In this document: positions 1 to 8,108 of the stretch, piece by piece
How the letters are laid out: each line of letters starts with the position of its first letter
Position numbering within the stretch: the first letter of the stretch is position 1
Assembly: GCF_900112425.1 (NCBI RefSeq)
Contig: NZ_FOLP01000025.1
Span: 1-64,000 of the forward strand
Origin: Variovorax sp. OK212
GTDB lineage: Bacteria > Pseudomonadota > Gammaproteobacteria > Burkholderiales > Burkholderiaceae_C
Direction: 5' to 3'
DNA: 64,000 bases
Program-made: the position numbers and the translations under genes
The notes under the pieces: generated by a model
Databases searched by the model: none
What the model was told of the DNA's origin: nothing
Seen by the model: only the letters and a program-made list of their open reading frames with translations

Positions 1-384
1 ACGAAGAGCGAACGCCCTGAACTGACGGCCGCCAAGATCATCGTCTCCGGTGGCCGTGCCTTGGGCAGCGCAGAGAAGTTCCAGGAAGTCATGGCTCCCT
101 TGGCCGACAAGCTCAACGCAGGCCTGGGCGCGAGCCGAGCAGCCGTCGACGCGGGCTACGCCCCGAACGACTGGCAAGTGGGCCAGACCGGCAAGATCGT
201 CGCCCCCCAGCTCTACATCGCAGCGGGCATCTCCGGCGCGATCCAGCATCTGGCCGGCATGAAGGACTCCAAGGTCATCGTCGCAATCAACAAGGACGAA
301 GAAGCACCGATCTTCTCGGTGGCCGACTACGGCCTCGTCGCCGACCTGTTCGTGGCCGTGCCCGAACTGGTGAAAGCGCTCTGA
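1..384 (+). CDS. etfA: Electron transfer flavoprotein alpha subunit, C-terminal part (5' end outside window)
   Basis: The reading frame is open from base 1 and ends in TGA at 382-384, giving the last 127 residues. It shows the FAD-binding end of EtfA/FixB: SGGRA near the start, then GQTGKIVAPQLYIAAGISGA and the INKDEEAPIFSVADYGLVAD segment. The protein passes electrons from acyl-CoA dehydrogenases to the membrane ubiquinone oxidoreductase as a heterodimer with EtfB, whose gene is presumably upstream. An acyl-CoA dehydrogenase, a natural electron donor, follows after a terminator. The C-terminus is normal for the family, so the gene is only cut by the window edge. Confidence 0.95.
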   Translation, partial: TKSERPELTAAKIIVSGGRALGSAEKFQEVMAPLADKLNAGLGASRAAVDAGYAPNDWQVGQTGKIVAPQLYIAAGISGAIQHLAGMKDSKVIVAINKDEEAPIFSVADYGLVADLFVAVPELVKAL

Positions 385-406
385 CCGCACTGACGCAATG
401 AGCCAG

Positions 407-431
407 AGGGCATCGTTCGCGATGCCCTTTT
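407..431 (+). terminator. Intrinsic terminator after etfA
   Basis: A 9-bp perfect stem (AGGGCATCG / CGATGCCCT) closes a TTCG tetraloop and ends in a short T-run. It lies 23 bp after the etfA stop and before the next start codon, so it probably separates the two transcripts. Confidence 0.85.
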
Positions 432-458
432 CGTATCCGCTGTATCTGGAGACAAGAC

Positions 459-2249
459 ATGAGCTACACCGCCCCCCTCAAGGACATGCTGTTCGACATC
501 GAGCACCTGGCCAACATCGGCGAGATCGCCAAGCTGCCGGGCTTCGAAGACGCCGGCCTTGAAACGGCACAGGCCGTGCTCGAGGAATGCGCGCGTTTCA
601 ACCAGGACGTGGTGGCGCCGCTGAACGTGGCGGGCGACCGCGATCCTTCGTCCTTCAAGGGCGGCGTGGTGACCACCACGGCCGGCTTCAAGGAAGCCTT
701 CGCGCAGTACGTGTCGGGCGGCTGGCAGGGCCTGCAGCATCCGGCGGACTTCGGCGGCCAGGGCCTGCCCAAGACCATCGGCGCGGCCTGCGGCGAGATG
801 CTCAACTCGGCCAACATGAGCTTCGCGCTGTGCCCGCTGCTGAGCGACGGCGCCATCGAGGCGCTGCTCACGGCCGGCTCCGACGAGCTCAAGGCGGTGT
901 ACCTCGAAAAACTCGTGAGCGGGCAGTGGACCGGCACGATGAACCTCACCGAGCCGCAGGCCGGCAGCGACCTGGCCATGGTGCGCAGCCGCGCCGAGCC
1001 GCAGCCCGACGGCACCTACAAGGTGTTCGGCACCAAGATCTTCATCACCTACGGTGAGCACGACATGGCCGAGAACATCGTGCACCTGGTGCTGGCCCGC
1101 GTGAGCGGCGCGCCCGAAGGCGTGAAGGGCATCAGCCTGTTCGTGGTGCCCAAGTTCATGGTCGGCAAGGACGGCGCACTCGGCGAGCGCAACGACGTGC
1201 ACTGCGTGAGCATCGAGCACAAGATGGGCATCAAGGCCTCGCCCACCGCCGTGCTGCAGTACGGCGACAACGGCGGCGCCGTCGGCTACCTGGTGGGCCA
1301 GGAGAACCGAGGCCTCGAGTACATGTTCATCATGATGAACTCGGCGCGCTACGCCGTGGGCATGCAGGGCATCGCGATTGCCGAGCGGGCCTACCAGCAC
1401 GCCGTGGCCTACGCCAAGGACCGCGTGCAGAGCCGCCCGGTCGACGGCTCCATCAACGCCAGCGCGCCCATCATTCACCACCCGGACGTCAAGCGCATGC
1501 TGATGACCATGCGCGCCTACACCGAAGGCTGCCGTGCGATGGCCAGCGTGGCCGCTGCCGCCTACGACGCCGCGCACCACAGCGCCGACGCCGACGCGCG
1601 CAAGCAGAACCAGGCCTTCTACGAATTCATGGTGCCGCTGGTGAAGGGCTACAGCACCGAGATGAGCCTGGAGGTGACCTCGCTGGGCGTGCAGGTGCAC
1701 GGCGGCATGGGCTTCATCGAGGAGACGGGCGCGGCGCAGTACTACCGCGACGCCAAGATCCTGACGATCTACGAAGGCACCACCGCCATCCAGGCCAACG
1801 ACCTCGTGGGCCGCAAGACGGCGCGCGACGGCGGCCAGACGGCCAAGGCCATCGCCGCGCAGATCGAGAAGACCGAAGCCGAGCTCGCCAAGAGCGACCA
1901 CCCCGCAGCCGCCGCCGTGCGCAAGCGCCTGACGGCCGCGCGCCTGGCGTTCATCGACGTGGTCGACTTCGTCGCGGGCCAGACCAAGGCTTCGCCCAAT
2001 GCGGTGTTCTCGGGCAGCGTGCCCTACCTGATGCTCGCGGGCAACCTGGTGGCCGGCTGGCAGCTGGCGCGCTCGCTGATCATTGCGCAGGACCTCGCCT
2101 CGCGCAGCTTCGACACCGACTTCATGCTGGCCAAGATCGCCACCGCGCGCTTCTATGCCGAGCACATCCTGAACAAGGTGCCGGGCCTTCGCGACAGCAT
2201 CGTCGACGGCGCCGAGAGCGTCACGGCGATGGCGCTCGACGCGTTCTGA
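459..2249 (+). CDS. Acyl-CoA dehydrogenase (long FadE/DmdC-type, 596 aa)
   Basis: A flavoprotein that would oxidise an acyl-CoA to the trans-2-enoyl-CoA and hand electrons to ETF, whose alpha subunit is encoded just upstream. The N-terminal segment (SYTAPLKDMLFDIEHL) and the 596-residue length match the long subfamily with an extra C-terminal domain, which includes 3-methylmercaptopropionyl-CoA dehydrogenase-like proteins. The FAD/substrate motif MNLTEPQAGSDLAMVRS is near residue 150, and QVHGGMGFIEETGAAQYYRD with the YEGTTAIQANDL segment is near 410-445. The start ATG follows GGAGACAAGAC. The true acyl substrate cannot be read from sequence; DmdC is only the nearest named relative I recall. 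Confidence 0.93.
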   Translation: MSYTAPLKDMLFDIEHLANIGEIAKLPGFEDAGLETAQAVLEECARFNQDVVAPLNVAGDRDPSSFKGGVVTTTAGFKEAFAQYVSGGWQGLQHPADFGGQGLPKTIGAACGEMLNSANMSFALCPLLSDGAIEALLTAGSDELKAVYLEKLVSGQWTGTMNLTEPQAGSDLAMVRSRAEPQPDGTYKVFGTKIFITYGEHDMAENIVHLVLARVSGAPEGVKGISLFVVPKFMVGKDGALGERNDVHCVSIEHKMGIKASPTAVLQYGDNGGAVGYLVGQENRGLEYMFIMMNSARYAVGMQGIAIAERAYQHAVAYAKDRVQSRPVDGSINASAPIIHHPDVKRMLMTMRAYTEGCRAMASVAAAAYDAAHHSADADARKQNQAFYEFMVPLVKGYSTEMSLEVTSLGVQVHGGMGFIEETGAAQYYRDAKILTIYEGTTAIQANDLVGRKTARDGGQTAKAIAAQIEKTEAELAKSDHPAAAAVRKRLTAARLAFIDVVDFVAGQTKASPNAVFSGSVPYLMLAGNLVAGWQLARSLIIAQDLASRSFDTDFMLAKIATARFYAEHILNKVPGLRDSIVDGAESVTAMALDAF

Positions 2250-2353
2250 TAACGGCCATGCGCCTTTGAGCCCGCGCGCCGCTTGTCGCTAAGTCGACCG
2301 GTGCGCGAGCCGATTCCTCTTATAAAACCGCACACACCAAACCCGGAGACACC

Positions 2354-3316
2354 ATGTCCAAGCTGCCCCCCGTGCTCGCGAACCTGCCGCTGCCGATCAT
2401 CGGCTCGCCGCTGTTCATCATCAGCAACCCCAAGCTCGTGATTGCGCAATGCAAGGCCGGCGTGGTCGGCTCGATGCCCGCGCTCAACGCGCGCCCCGCG
2501 GCGCAGCTCGAAGACTGGCTGGCCGAGATCACCGAAGAGCTCGCGGCCTACAACAAGGCCAACCCCGACAAGCCCGCCGCGCCGTTCGCGATCAACCAGA
2601 TCGTGCACAAGAGCAACGACCGCCTCGACCACGACATGGAGATGGTCGTGAAGTACAAGGTGCCGATCGTCATCACCTCGCTGGGCGCGCGCACCGACGT
2701 GAACGACGCGGTGCACAGCTACGGCGGCGTCACGCTGCACGACATCATCAACAACAAGTTCGCGCAGAAGGCGATCGAGAAGGGTGCCGACGGCATCATC
2801 GCCGTGGCGGCCGGTGCCGGCGGCCACGCGGGCGTGAAGAGCCCGTTCGCGCTGGTGCAGGAAATCCGCCAGTGGTTCGACGGCCCGATCGCGCTGTCGG
2901 GCTCCATCGCCACCGGCGGCGCGGTGCTCGCCGCGCAGGCCATGGGCGCCGACTTCGCCTACATCGGCACGGCCTTCATCGCGACCGAGGAAGCGCGCGC
3001 GAGCGACGACTACAAGCAGGCCATCGTCGACGGCAACTCGGACGACATCGTCTACTCGAACCTTTTCACCGGCGTGCACGGCAACTACCTCGCGCCCAGC
3101 ATCGTCGCGGCGGGCATGGACCCCACGAATCTGCCCGAAGGCGACCTGAAGACCATGAACTTCGCCAGCGGCGACGGCAGCAAGGCCAAGGCCTGGAAGG
3201 ACATCTGGGGCTCGGGCCAGGGCATCGGCGCCGTGACCGAAGTGGCCAGCGCCGCGGTCTTCATCGAGAAGCTCAAGCGCGAATACCAGGAAGCAAGGCA
3301 GCGGCTCGCGCTTTGA
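2354..3316 (+). CDS. Nitronate monooxygenase / 2-nitropropane dioxygenase family
   Basis: An FMN-dependent TIM-barrel enzyme of 320 residues. The family oxidises alkyl nitronates, but many members have unknown natural substrates. Visible signatures are the N-terminal LPIIGSPLFIISNPKLV stretch, the flavin-contacting AAGAGGHAG segment around residues 155-163, and SGSIATGGAVLAAQAMGADF near 183-203, which forms the phosphate-binding part of the barrel. The ATG is preceded by CCCGGAGACACC, a good ribosome site. A separate promoter is plausible in the 104-bp gap after the dehydrogenase; no clear terminator lies there. Confidence 0.9.
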   Translation: MSKLPPVLANLPLPIIGSPLFIISNPKLVIAQCKAGVVGSMPALNARPAAQLEDWLAEITEELAAYNKANPDKPAAPFAINQIVHKSNDRLDHDMEMVVKYKVPIVITSLGARTDVNDAVHSYGGVTLHDIINNKFAQKAIEKGADGIIAVAAGAGGHAGVKSPFALVQEIRQWFDGPIALSGSIATGGAVLAAQAMGADFAYIGTAFIATEEARASDDYKQAIVDGNSDDIVYSNLFTGVHGNYLAPSIVAAGMDPTNLPEGDLKTMNFASGDGSKAKAWKDIWGSGQGIGAVTEVASAAVFIEKLKREYQEARQRLAL

Positions 3317-4500
3317 CTTCGATAGCGAACGGCGCGGCGCCTGCCGGCGCGCCGTCGTCATCGCTGGGACGGATGCCGTTGCTCGACGCGGCAAAGGGCA
3401 TCGCCTGTGCGGTGATCGTCGGACATCATCTTTCACGCTACGGCCCGATGCCGGCCGGCGCGTACACGCTCGCGCCTGACCTCTTCGCCTGGCTGTCCGA
3501 CCAGGGGCGCCTGGCGGTGCAGGTGTTCCTCGTGATTGCCGGTTTCCTGGCGGCCGCCAGCCTCGCGCCCGATGGCATGCTGCGCGTCGACCGGCCGGTG
3601 GCGCGCATCCTGCAGCGCTACGGGCGGCTCGTGATGCCGTACCTGGCCGCGCTCACGGTCTGCGTGCTGGTTGCGGCGGTGGTGCGTCCCTGGCTCGACG
3701 AAGAGGTGGTGCCTGCGTCACCCACCTTCGGGCAGCTGATCGCGCACGGCCTGCTGCTGCAGGACCTGCTGGGCTACGAGTCGCTGTCGACCGGCGTCTG
3801 GTATGTGGCCATCGACTTCCAGTTGTTTGCCTTGGCGCTGGCGCTGGTCGGCTTGCCGACGCTGCTGCAGCGCGCGAGCGGCGCCAGTGGCACTGGTGGC
3901 GCGCCATTGAGTGCATCGGCACGCTGGCTGCCGGTGGCGCTGGTGCTCGGCCTGGCCATCACATCGCTGGCGCTCTTCAACCGCAATGCCCGGTTGGACG
4001 ACACGGCTTTCTACTTCTTCGGCACCTACGGCCTCGGCATGCTGGTGTTCTGGATCGGGCGCGCAACGCGCTTCAGCACCTGGCAAAGCGCCCTCGCGCT
4101 GCTGGTGCTGGTGGGCGCGGGCGCGCTGGCCATCGACTGGCGCAGCCGCATCGCGACCGCGCTCGTCACGGCGCTGTTGCTGGCCATCGCGCAGCGCCGG
4201 CATTGGCTGTCGCCGCCGCACTGGCCGACGGTGGCGGTGCCGTTGCAGCGGCTGGGGCGCATGTCGTACTCGCTGTTCCTGATCCACTTTCCGGTGCTGC
4301 TCGCCATGAACGCGGCGGTCGCCAACGCCGGGCCGCACGGCGCGTGGTTCGATGCCGCCGGTCTGGTGGCCACCTTCGCGCTGTCGGTGGGCGCGGCGGC
4401 GCTGCTCTACCGCTGGGTGGAAACACGCCAGGCCTCGTGGCGCGCGGTGTTCGCGCTTTTTGCCGCACTGGTCATCAGCGGCCTGGTCGTTTCGCACTAG
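3313..4500 (+). CDS. Acyltransferase 3 family membrane protein
   Basis: A polytopic membrane O-acyltransferase-like protein of about 395 residues. The family transfers acyl groups to surface sugars or small molecules. The conserved start LLDAAKGIACAVIVGHHLSR, with the invariant His, sits near the N-terminus, followed by about ten hydrophobic helices and the late SYSLFLIHFPVLL helix typical of the family. I used a TTG whose TTGA overlaps the stop of the preceding gene. An ATG at 3373 is the alternative and would leave only four residues before the domain. Neither start has a strong ribosome site, so the N-terminus is uncertain. The substrate is unknown. Confidence 0.85.
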   Translation: MTSIANGAAPAGAPSSSLGRMPLLDAAKGIACAVIVGHHLSRYGPMPAGAYTLAPDLFAWLSDQGRLAVQVFLVIAGFLAAASLAPDGMLRVDRPVARILQRYGRLVMPYLAALTVCVLVAAVVRPWLDEEVVPASPTFGQLIAHGLLLQDLLGYESLSTGVWYVAIDFQLFALALALVGLPTLLQRASGASGTGGAPLSASARWLPVALVLGLAITSLALFNRNARLDDTAFYFFGTYGLGMLVFWIGRATRFSTWQSALALLVLVGAGALAIDWRSRIATALVTALLLAIAQRRHWLSPPHWPTVAVPLQRLGRMSYSLFLIHFPVLLAMNAAVANAGPHGAWFDAAGLVATFALSVGAAALLYRWVETRQASWRAVFALFAALVISGLVVSH

Positions 4501-4530
4501 GCGTCCCGGCGCCCGTCGCGGCGCCGTGGC

Positions 4531-4544
4531 TTGATTTTTCTCAA
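4531..4544 (+). promoter_or_regulatory. FNR/ANR-like box upstream of cyd operon
   Basis: TTGATTTTTCTCAA matches the FNR/ANR consensus TTGAT-N4-ATCAA at 9 of 10 defined positions. It lies about 110 bp before the cydD start. Oxygen-responsive control of bd oxidase operons by FNR-type proteins is established in other bacteria; here the role is inferred from the site alone. Confidence 0.6.
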
Positions 4545-4621
4545 ACGGTTGCTTTCAAGTCCCGGAGCGCGCACGCTCCGAGGCTCGTCAGCCGTGTCCG
4601 CCTCCGATAGAATTGTGGAAA

Positions 4622-4639
4622 TTTCAGTAAATACTGAAA
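4622..4639 (+). promoter_or_regulatory. 18-bp palindrome (TTTCAGTA-AA-TACTGAAA), candidate operator of the cyd operon
   Basis: A perfect inverted repeat with 8-bp arms and a 2-bp spacer, ending 17 bp before the cydD ATG and just downstream of a possible -10 element TAGAAT at 4608-4613. Its position suits a repressor. The convergent GbsR/MarR-type gene at the end of the operon is the obvious candidate ligand, which is an inference. Confidence 0.6.
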
Positions 4640-4656
4640 ATTCACGAAACCAAGGA

Positions 4657-6363
4657 ATGACCAAGCACCCGCCATCACGATCGCCATTGCGTGCTTTCGC
4701 GTCGCCTGACATCGGCGGGGTGGTGCAGGGCGCCGCCGCGCTGTTCTGGCTGCCGCAGGCCGCACTGCTGGCGATGGCGGTGCAGGGGTTGGCCTCGGGG
4801 CGGGGTTTTTCAGCCGTGGTCTGGCCGGCCGGACTGATCCTCTTGCTAGGCGTGTTGCGGGCGGCTTGCGAGGCCTGGGGCTCGCGCCGGACCTTCGGCC
4901 GCGCACGGGCGCAGCTCACGGCGCTGCGTGCGCAGACCACCGCGGCGCTGGCGGCCGGTTCACCACTGGACCGCAGCCGCGCTCCTTCGGGCCTCGCCGC
5001 CAGCGTGCTCGCCGAGCAGGCCGAGGCGCTCGTGCCGTACCTCGTGCGCTACCAGCCGGCGCGCTGGCGTGCCACGGCCGTGCCGCTGGTCATCCTGGTC
5101 GCAGTCGCTGCTTTTTCGTGGGTGGCGGCGCTGGTGCTGCTGGTCGCGGCGCCGCTCATTCCCATCTTCATGGCCATCGTCGGCTGGCGCGCCAAGGCCG
5201 CGAGCGAAGCGCAGATGGTCGAACTCGGCGGCATGAACGCCTTTCTGCTCGACCGCCTGCGCGGCCTCGCGACCCTGCGCGCGCTCGATGCGGTGGACGC
5301 CACGGCGCAGCGGCTCGGCGATGCCGCGCAATCACTGCGCACGCGCACGATGGCGGTGCTGCGCATTGCCTTCCTCTCGTCGGCCGTGCTCGAACTGTTC
5401 TCCGCGCTGGGCGTGGCGATGGTCGCGGCGTACGTCGGCTTTCACCTGCTGGGCACGCTCGGCTTCGGCACCTGGGGCCACCAACTGAGCCTCGGCGAAG
5501 GGCTCTTCGTGCTGCTGCTGGCCCCGGCCTTCTTCGAGCCGCTGCGCGAGTTGTCGGCCGTGTGGCACGACCGCGCGGCGGGCGAGGCGGCCTTGCAATC
5601 GCTCGAACAGCTGCAACACAACGCGCTGCCGCTGCCGGGCGCGAACGCCTCGCTGACCCGCGCGGCCACAGGCGCGCCGGGCGCCGCACCGGCGCTTGCG
5701 ATCCACGACCTGCACTTCGCCTGGCCCGGCGAAGAGCGGAAGGTCGTCGACGGCTTCGAGCTGCGCGTCGCTCCCGGCGAGCATGTCGCGCTGATGGGCG
5801 CCAGCGGCGCGGGCAAGACGGCGCTGCTGTCGCTGATCGCGGGCCTGCTTCCGGCAGACCGCGGCGAGATCGTGATCGGCGGCGTGCCGCTCACCGGCCA
5901 CACCGTCGCGGCATTGCGCCAACGCATCGGATGGATGGGCCAGGCGCCGCACGTGTTCGCCGGCTCGGTCGCGGCCAACGTGGCGCTGGGGCGCGCGGAC
6001 ATCGGCACCCCGCGGGTCGCCGACGCGATGCGTTTCGCGGCGCTCGGTGACGTGACACAGGCGCACCCGGGCGTGTCCTTGGGAGAGGGCGGGCACGGCC
6101 TCTCGGGCGGCGAAGCCGTGCGCCTCGCGCTCGCGCGCGTCGCCGTTCATTCGCATGCCGACCTGCTGCTGGTGGACGAGCCCACAGCGCACCTGGACAC
6201 CGAAACCGCCGCGCGCGTGACCGACGCACTGGTGCAACTGGCGCGCGGCAAGACCCTCGTCGTTGCCACGCACGACCCGGTGCTCGCCTCGCGCATGCAC
6301 CGCGCGGTGTGCCTCGGTGCCGGGTCGATCGAGAAGCTCGACAAGTTGAGGGAAGCCGCATGA
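4657..6363 (+). CDS. cydD: CydD, thiol reductant ABC exporter subunit
   Basis: One half of the heterodimeric inner-membrane exporter CydDC, which moves cysteine/glutathione to the periplasm and is needed to assemble cytochrome bd. The 568-residue product has a six-helix membrane half, then an ABC domain with Walker A GASGAGKTALL (about residue 381), signature LSGGEAVRL (about 481) and Walker B LLLVDEP (about 504). The chosen ATG has AAGGA directly abutting it, an unusually short spacing, but it precedes the first conserved residues; upstream in-frame starts would run through the palindrome. The stop overlaps the next start (ATGA), so cydD and cydC are translationally coupled. Confidence 0.93.
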   Translation: MTKHPPSRSPLRAFASPDIGGVVQGAAALFWLPQAALLAMAVQGLASGRGFSAVVWPAGLILLLGVLRAACEAWGSRRTFGRARAQLTALRAQTTAALAAGSPLDRSRAPSGLAASVLAEQAEALVPYLVRYQPARWRATAVPLVILVAVAAFSWVAALVLLVAAPLIPIFMAIVGWRAKAASEAQMVELGGMNAFLLDRLRGLATLRALDAVDATAQRLGDAAQSLRTRTMAVLRIAFLSSAVLELFSALGVAMVAAYVGFHLLGTLGFGTWGHQLSLGEGLFVLLLAPAFFEPLRELSAVWHDRAAGEAALQSLEQLQHNALPLPGANASLTRAATGAPGAAPALAIHDLHFAWPGEERKVVDGFELRVAPGEHVALMGASGAGKTALLSLIAGLLPADRGEIVIGGVPLTGHTVAALRQRIGWMGQAPHVFAGSVAANVALGRADIGTPRVADAMRFAALGDVTQAHPGVSLGEGGHGLSGGEAVRLALARVAVHSHADLLLVDEPTAHLDTETAARVTDALVQLARGKTLVVATHDPVLASRMHRAVCLGAGSIEKLDKLREAA

Positions 6364-8069
6364 AGACGCCCGCTTCCACGGCCACCCACTGGCGCGAGCT
6401 GCGTCTCGTGCTGCGCCCCTTCCTCGCCGAACAGCCGCGCCCGCTGCTGCTCGGTTGCCTGCTCGCAGCCCTGACCGTGCTCACCGGAATGGCGCTGCTG
6501 GGCCTCTCCGGCTGGTTCATCACCGCGACCGCGCTGGCCGGCCTGCATGCCGCCACGGCCTTCACCTTCGACGTGTTCATGCCATCGGCCGGCATTCGCC
6601 TGCTGGCGCTGGGCCGCACGGCATCGCGCTACGGCGAGCGGCTCGTGACGCACGACGCCGCCTTCGCCGTGCTCGCCGCGCTGCGCGTGCGGCTGTTCCG
6701 CGGCTGGGCCCGGGCCGAGGCCGCGCGTGAACTGCTGATGCGTCCGGCGCGGCTGCTGTTTCGCCTCACGTCCGACATCGATGCGCTGGAGTCGCTCTAC
6801 CTGCGCCTGTTCGTGCCCGCCGCCGCCGCGCTGGGCGCCGCGTTGCTGGCCGGCACGGTGCTCGGCTTCATGCACGCCGGAATGGGCCTGGCGCTGACGC
6901 TCTGGCTGATTACGGCCGGGTGGGGCATCGCCTTCGCCGTCGCGCGGCGCGCGCGCCGGCCGGCCGTGCAGAGGGCCCATGCCATCGAGGCCTTGCGCGC
7001 ACGTGCCGTCGACCTCGTGGCGGGGCAGACCGATCTCGTCATGGCGGGCCGCATCGATGCGCAGCGCAATGCGGTGATGAGCGCCGACATGCATCTCGCC
7101 AAGGCCGACCTGGCACTGAACAAGCTCGAAGCCGTGGCCGGTCTGGCCTACGGCAGCGCCGGCACGCTGACGCTGGTGGGCACGCTGCTGGCCGTCGGTG
7201 CGCTGGTGAGCGAAGGCGTGATCGGCGCGCCGGCTGCTGCGTTGGCCTTGCTGATCGCGCTCACCGCCACCGAGCCGTTCGCGGCATTGCGGCGAGGCGC
7301 ACTCGATGCAGGGCGCACCTGGCTGGCGGTGCGCCGTCTTGCGCCGCGCATGGCAGACAACGCGCAAGAAGCCACGAGCATCGAGGAAGAAACCTCTTTC
7401 GCGCTGCGCGTCCAAGGCGTCAGCGTGGCGCACCCTGGCAGTCGCACGCCGGTGCTGAGCGACCTGTCGCTGACCGTCATGCCCGGCGAGCGCGTCGCGC
7501 TGATCGGCGCGAGCGGTGCCGGCAAGTCGACGCTGCTCGCCGCCATCGCGGGCGAGATCACGCCGCAGTCGGGCCATGCGAGCGCGCAACGTGGCTGCCT
7601 GCTGACGCAACGCACCGAACTCTTCCAGGACCGCCTGCGCGACAACCTCCGCCTCGCCGCGCCCGGCGCCACCGACGAACAACTGCACGCCGTGCTCCAT
7701 GCCGCGGGCCTCGACAGCGACGTGCGCGCCATGCCCGCAGGGCTCGCCACGCGCCTCGGCGAAGGCGGCCTCGGCCTGTCGGGCGGCCAGTCGCGGCGCC
7801 TCGCCCTGGCCCGCCTGCTGCTGCGCCCCGTGCCGCTCTGGCTGCTCGACGAACCCACCGAAGCCCTCGACGCCGCCACCGCGCACGACGTGCTGCAGCG
7901 CCTCGCACAGCACGCCGGCGCGCGCACCTTGCTGATCGCCACGCACCTGCGCCGCGAGGCCGCGCTGGCCGACCGCCTCGTGTGCATGCGGCAGGGCCGC
8001 ATCGTTTCCGACATCCGGCGCGGCAGCGATGCCTTCGACGCCGCACTGCGCAGCCTGCGCCCCGATTGA
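6360..8069 (+). CDS. cydC: CydC, thiol reductant ABC exporter subunit
   Basis: The partner of CydD in the periplasmic thiol exporter required for bd oxidase maturation. The 569-residue protein has the membrane half starting with LLLGCLLAALTVLTGMALLG and SGWFITATALAG, then an ABC domain with Walker A GASGAGKSTLL near residue 383, signature LSGGQSRRLALA near 472, and Walker B LWLLDEPTEALD. The ATG at 6360 overlaps the cydD stop and is clearly preferred over the upstream in-frame codon. cydA begins 39 bp downstream after a purine-rich ribosome site (GGAAGACCC). Confidence 0.93.
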   Translation: MKTPASTATHWRELRLVLRPFLAEQPRPLLLGCLLAALTVLTGMALLGLSGWFITATALAGLHAATAFTFDVFMPSAGIRLLALGRTASRYGERLVTHDAAFAVLAALRVRLFRGWARAEAARELLMRPARLLFRLTSDIDALESLYLRLFVPAAAALGAALLAGTVLGFMHAGMGLALTLWLITAGWGIAFAVARRARRPAVQRAHAIEALRARAVDLVAGQTDLVMAGRIDAQRNAVMSADMHLAKADLALNKLEAVAGLAYGSAGTLTLVGTLLAVGALVSEGVIGAPAAALALLIALTATEPFAALRRGALDAGRTWLAVRRLAPRMADNAQEATSIEEETSFALRVQGVSVAHPGSRTPVLSDLSLTVMPGERVALIGASGAGKSTLLAAIAGEITPQSGHASAQRGCLLTQRTELFQDRLRDNLRLAAPGATDEQLHAVLHAAGLDSDVRAMPAGLATRLGEGGLGLSGGQSRRLALARLLLRPVPLWLLDEPTEALDAATAHDVLQRLAQHAGARTLLIATHLRREAALADRLVCMRQGRIVSDIRRGSDAFDAALRSLRPD

Positions 8070-8108
8070 TTTCAGAAAAAAGAAACAGGGACCACAAAAG
8101 GAAGACCC

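Noticed and set aside
327..2165. 612-codon minus-strand ORF opposite the acyl-CoA dehydrogenase
   Set aside because: His/Ala/Arg-rich antisense shadow; the dehydrogenase motifs on the other strand are clear.
2449..3312. 5' extension of the acyltransferase frame through the nitronate monooxygenase gene
   Set aside because: The extension is out of frame with a recognised enzyme and Arg-rich; the acyltransferase domain begins only after 3373.
4563..4580. CGGAGCG-CGCA-CGCTCCG hairpin as a terminator after the acyltransferase
   Set aside because: A 7-bp stem without a T-run; it may only be a leader hairpin of the cyd transcript.
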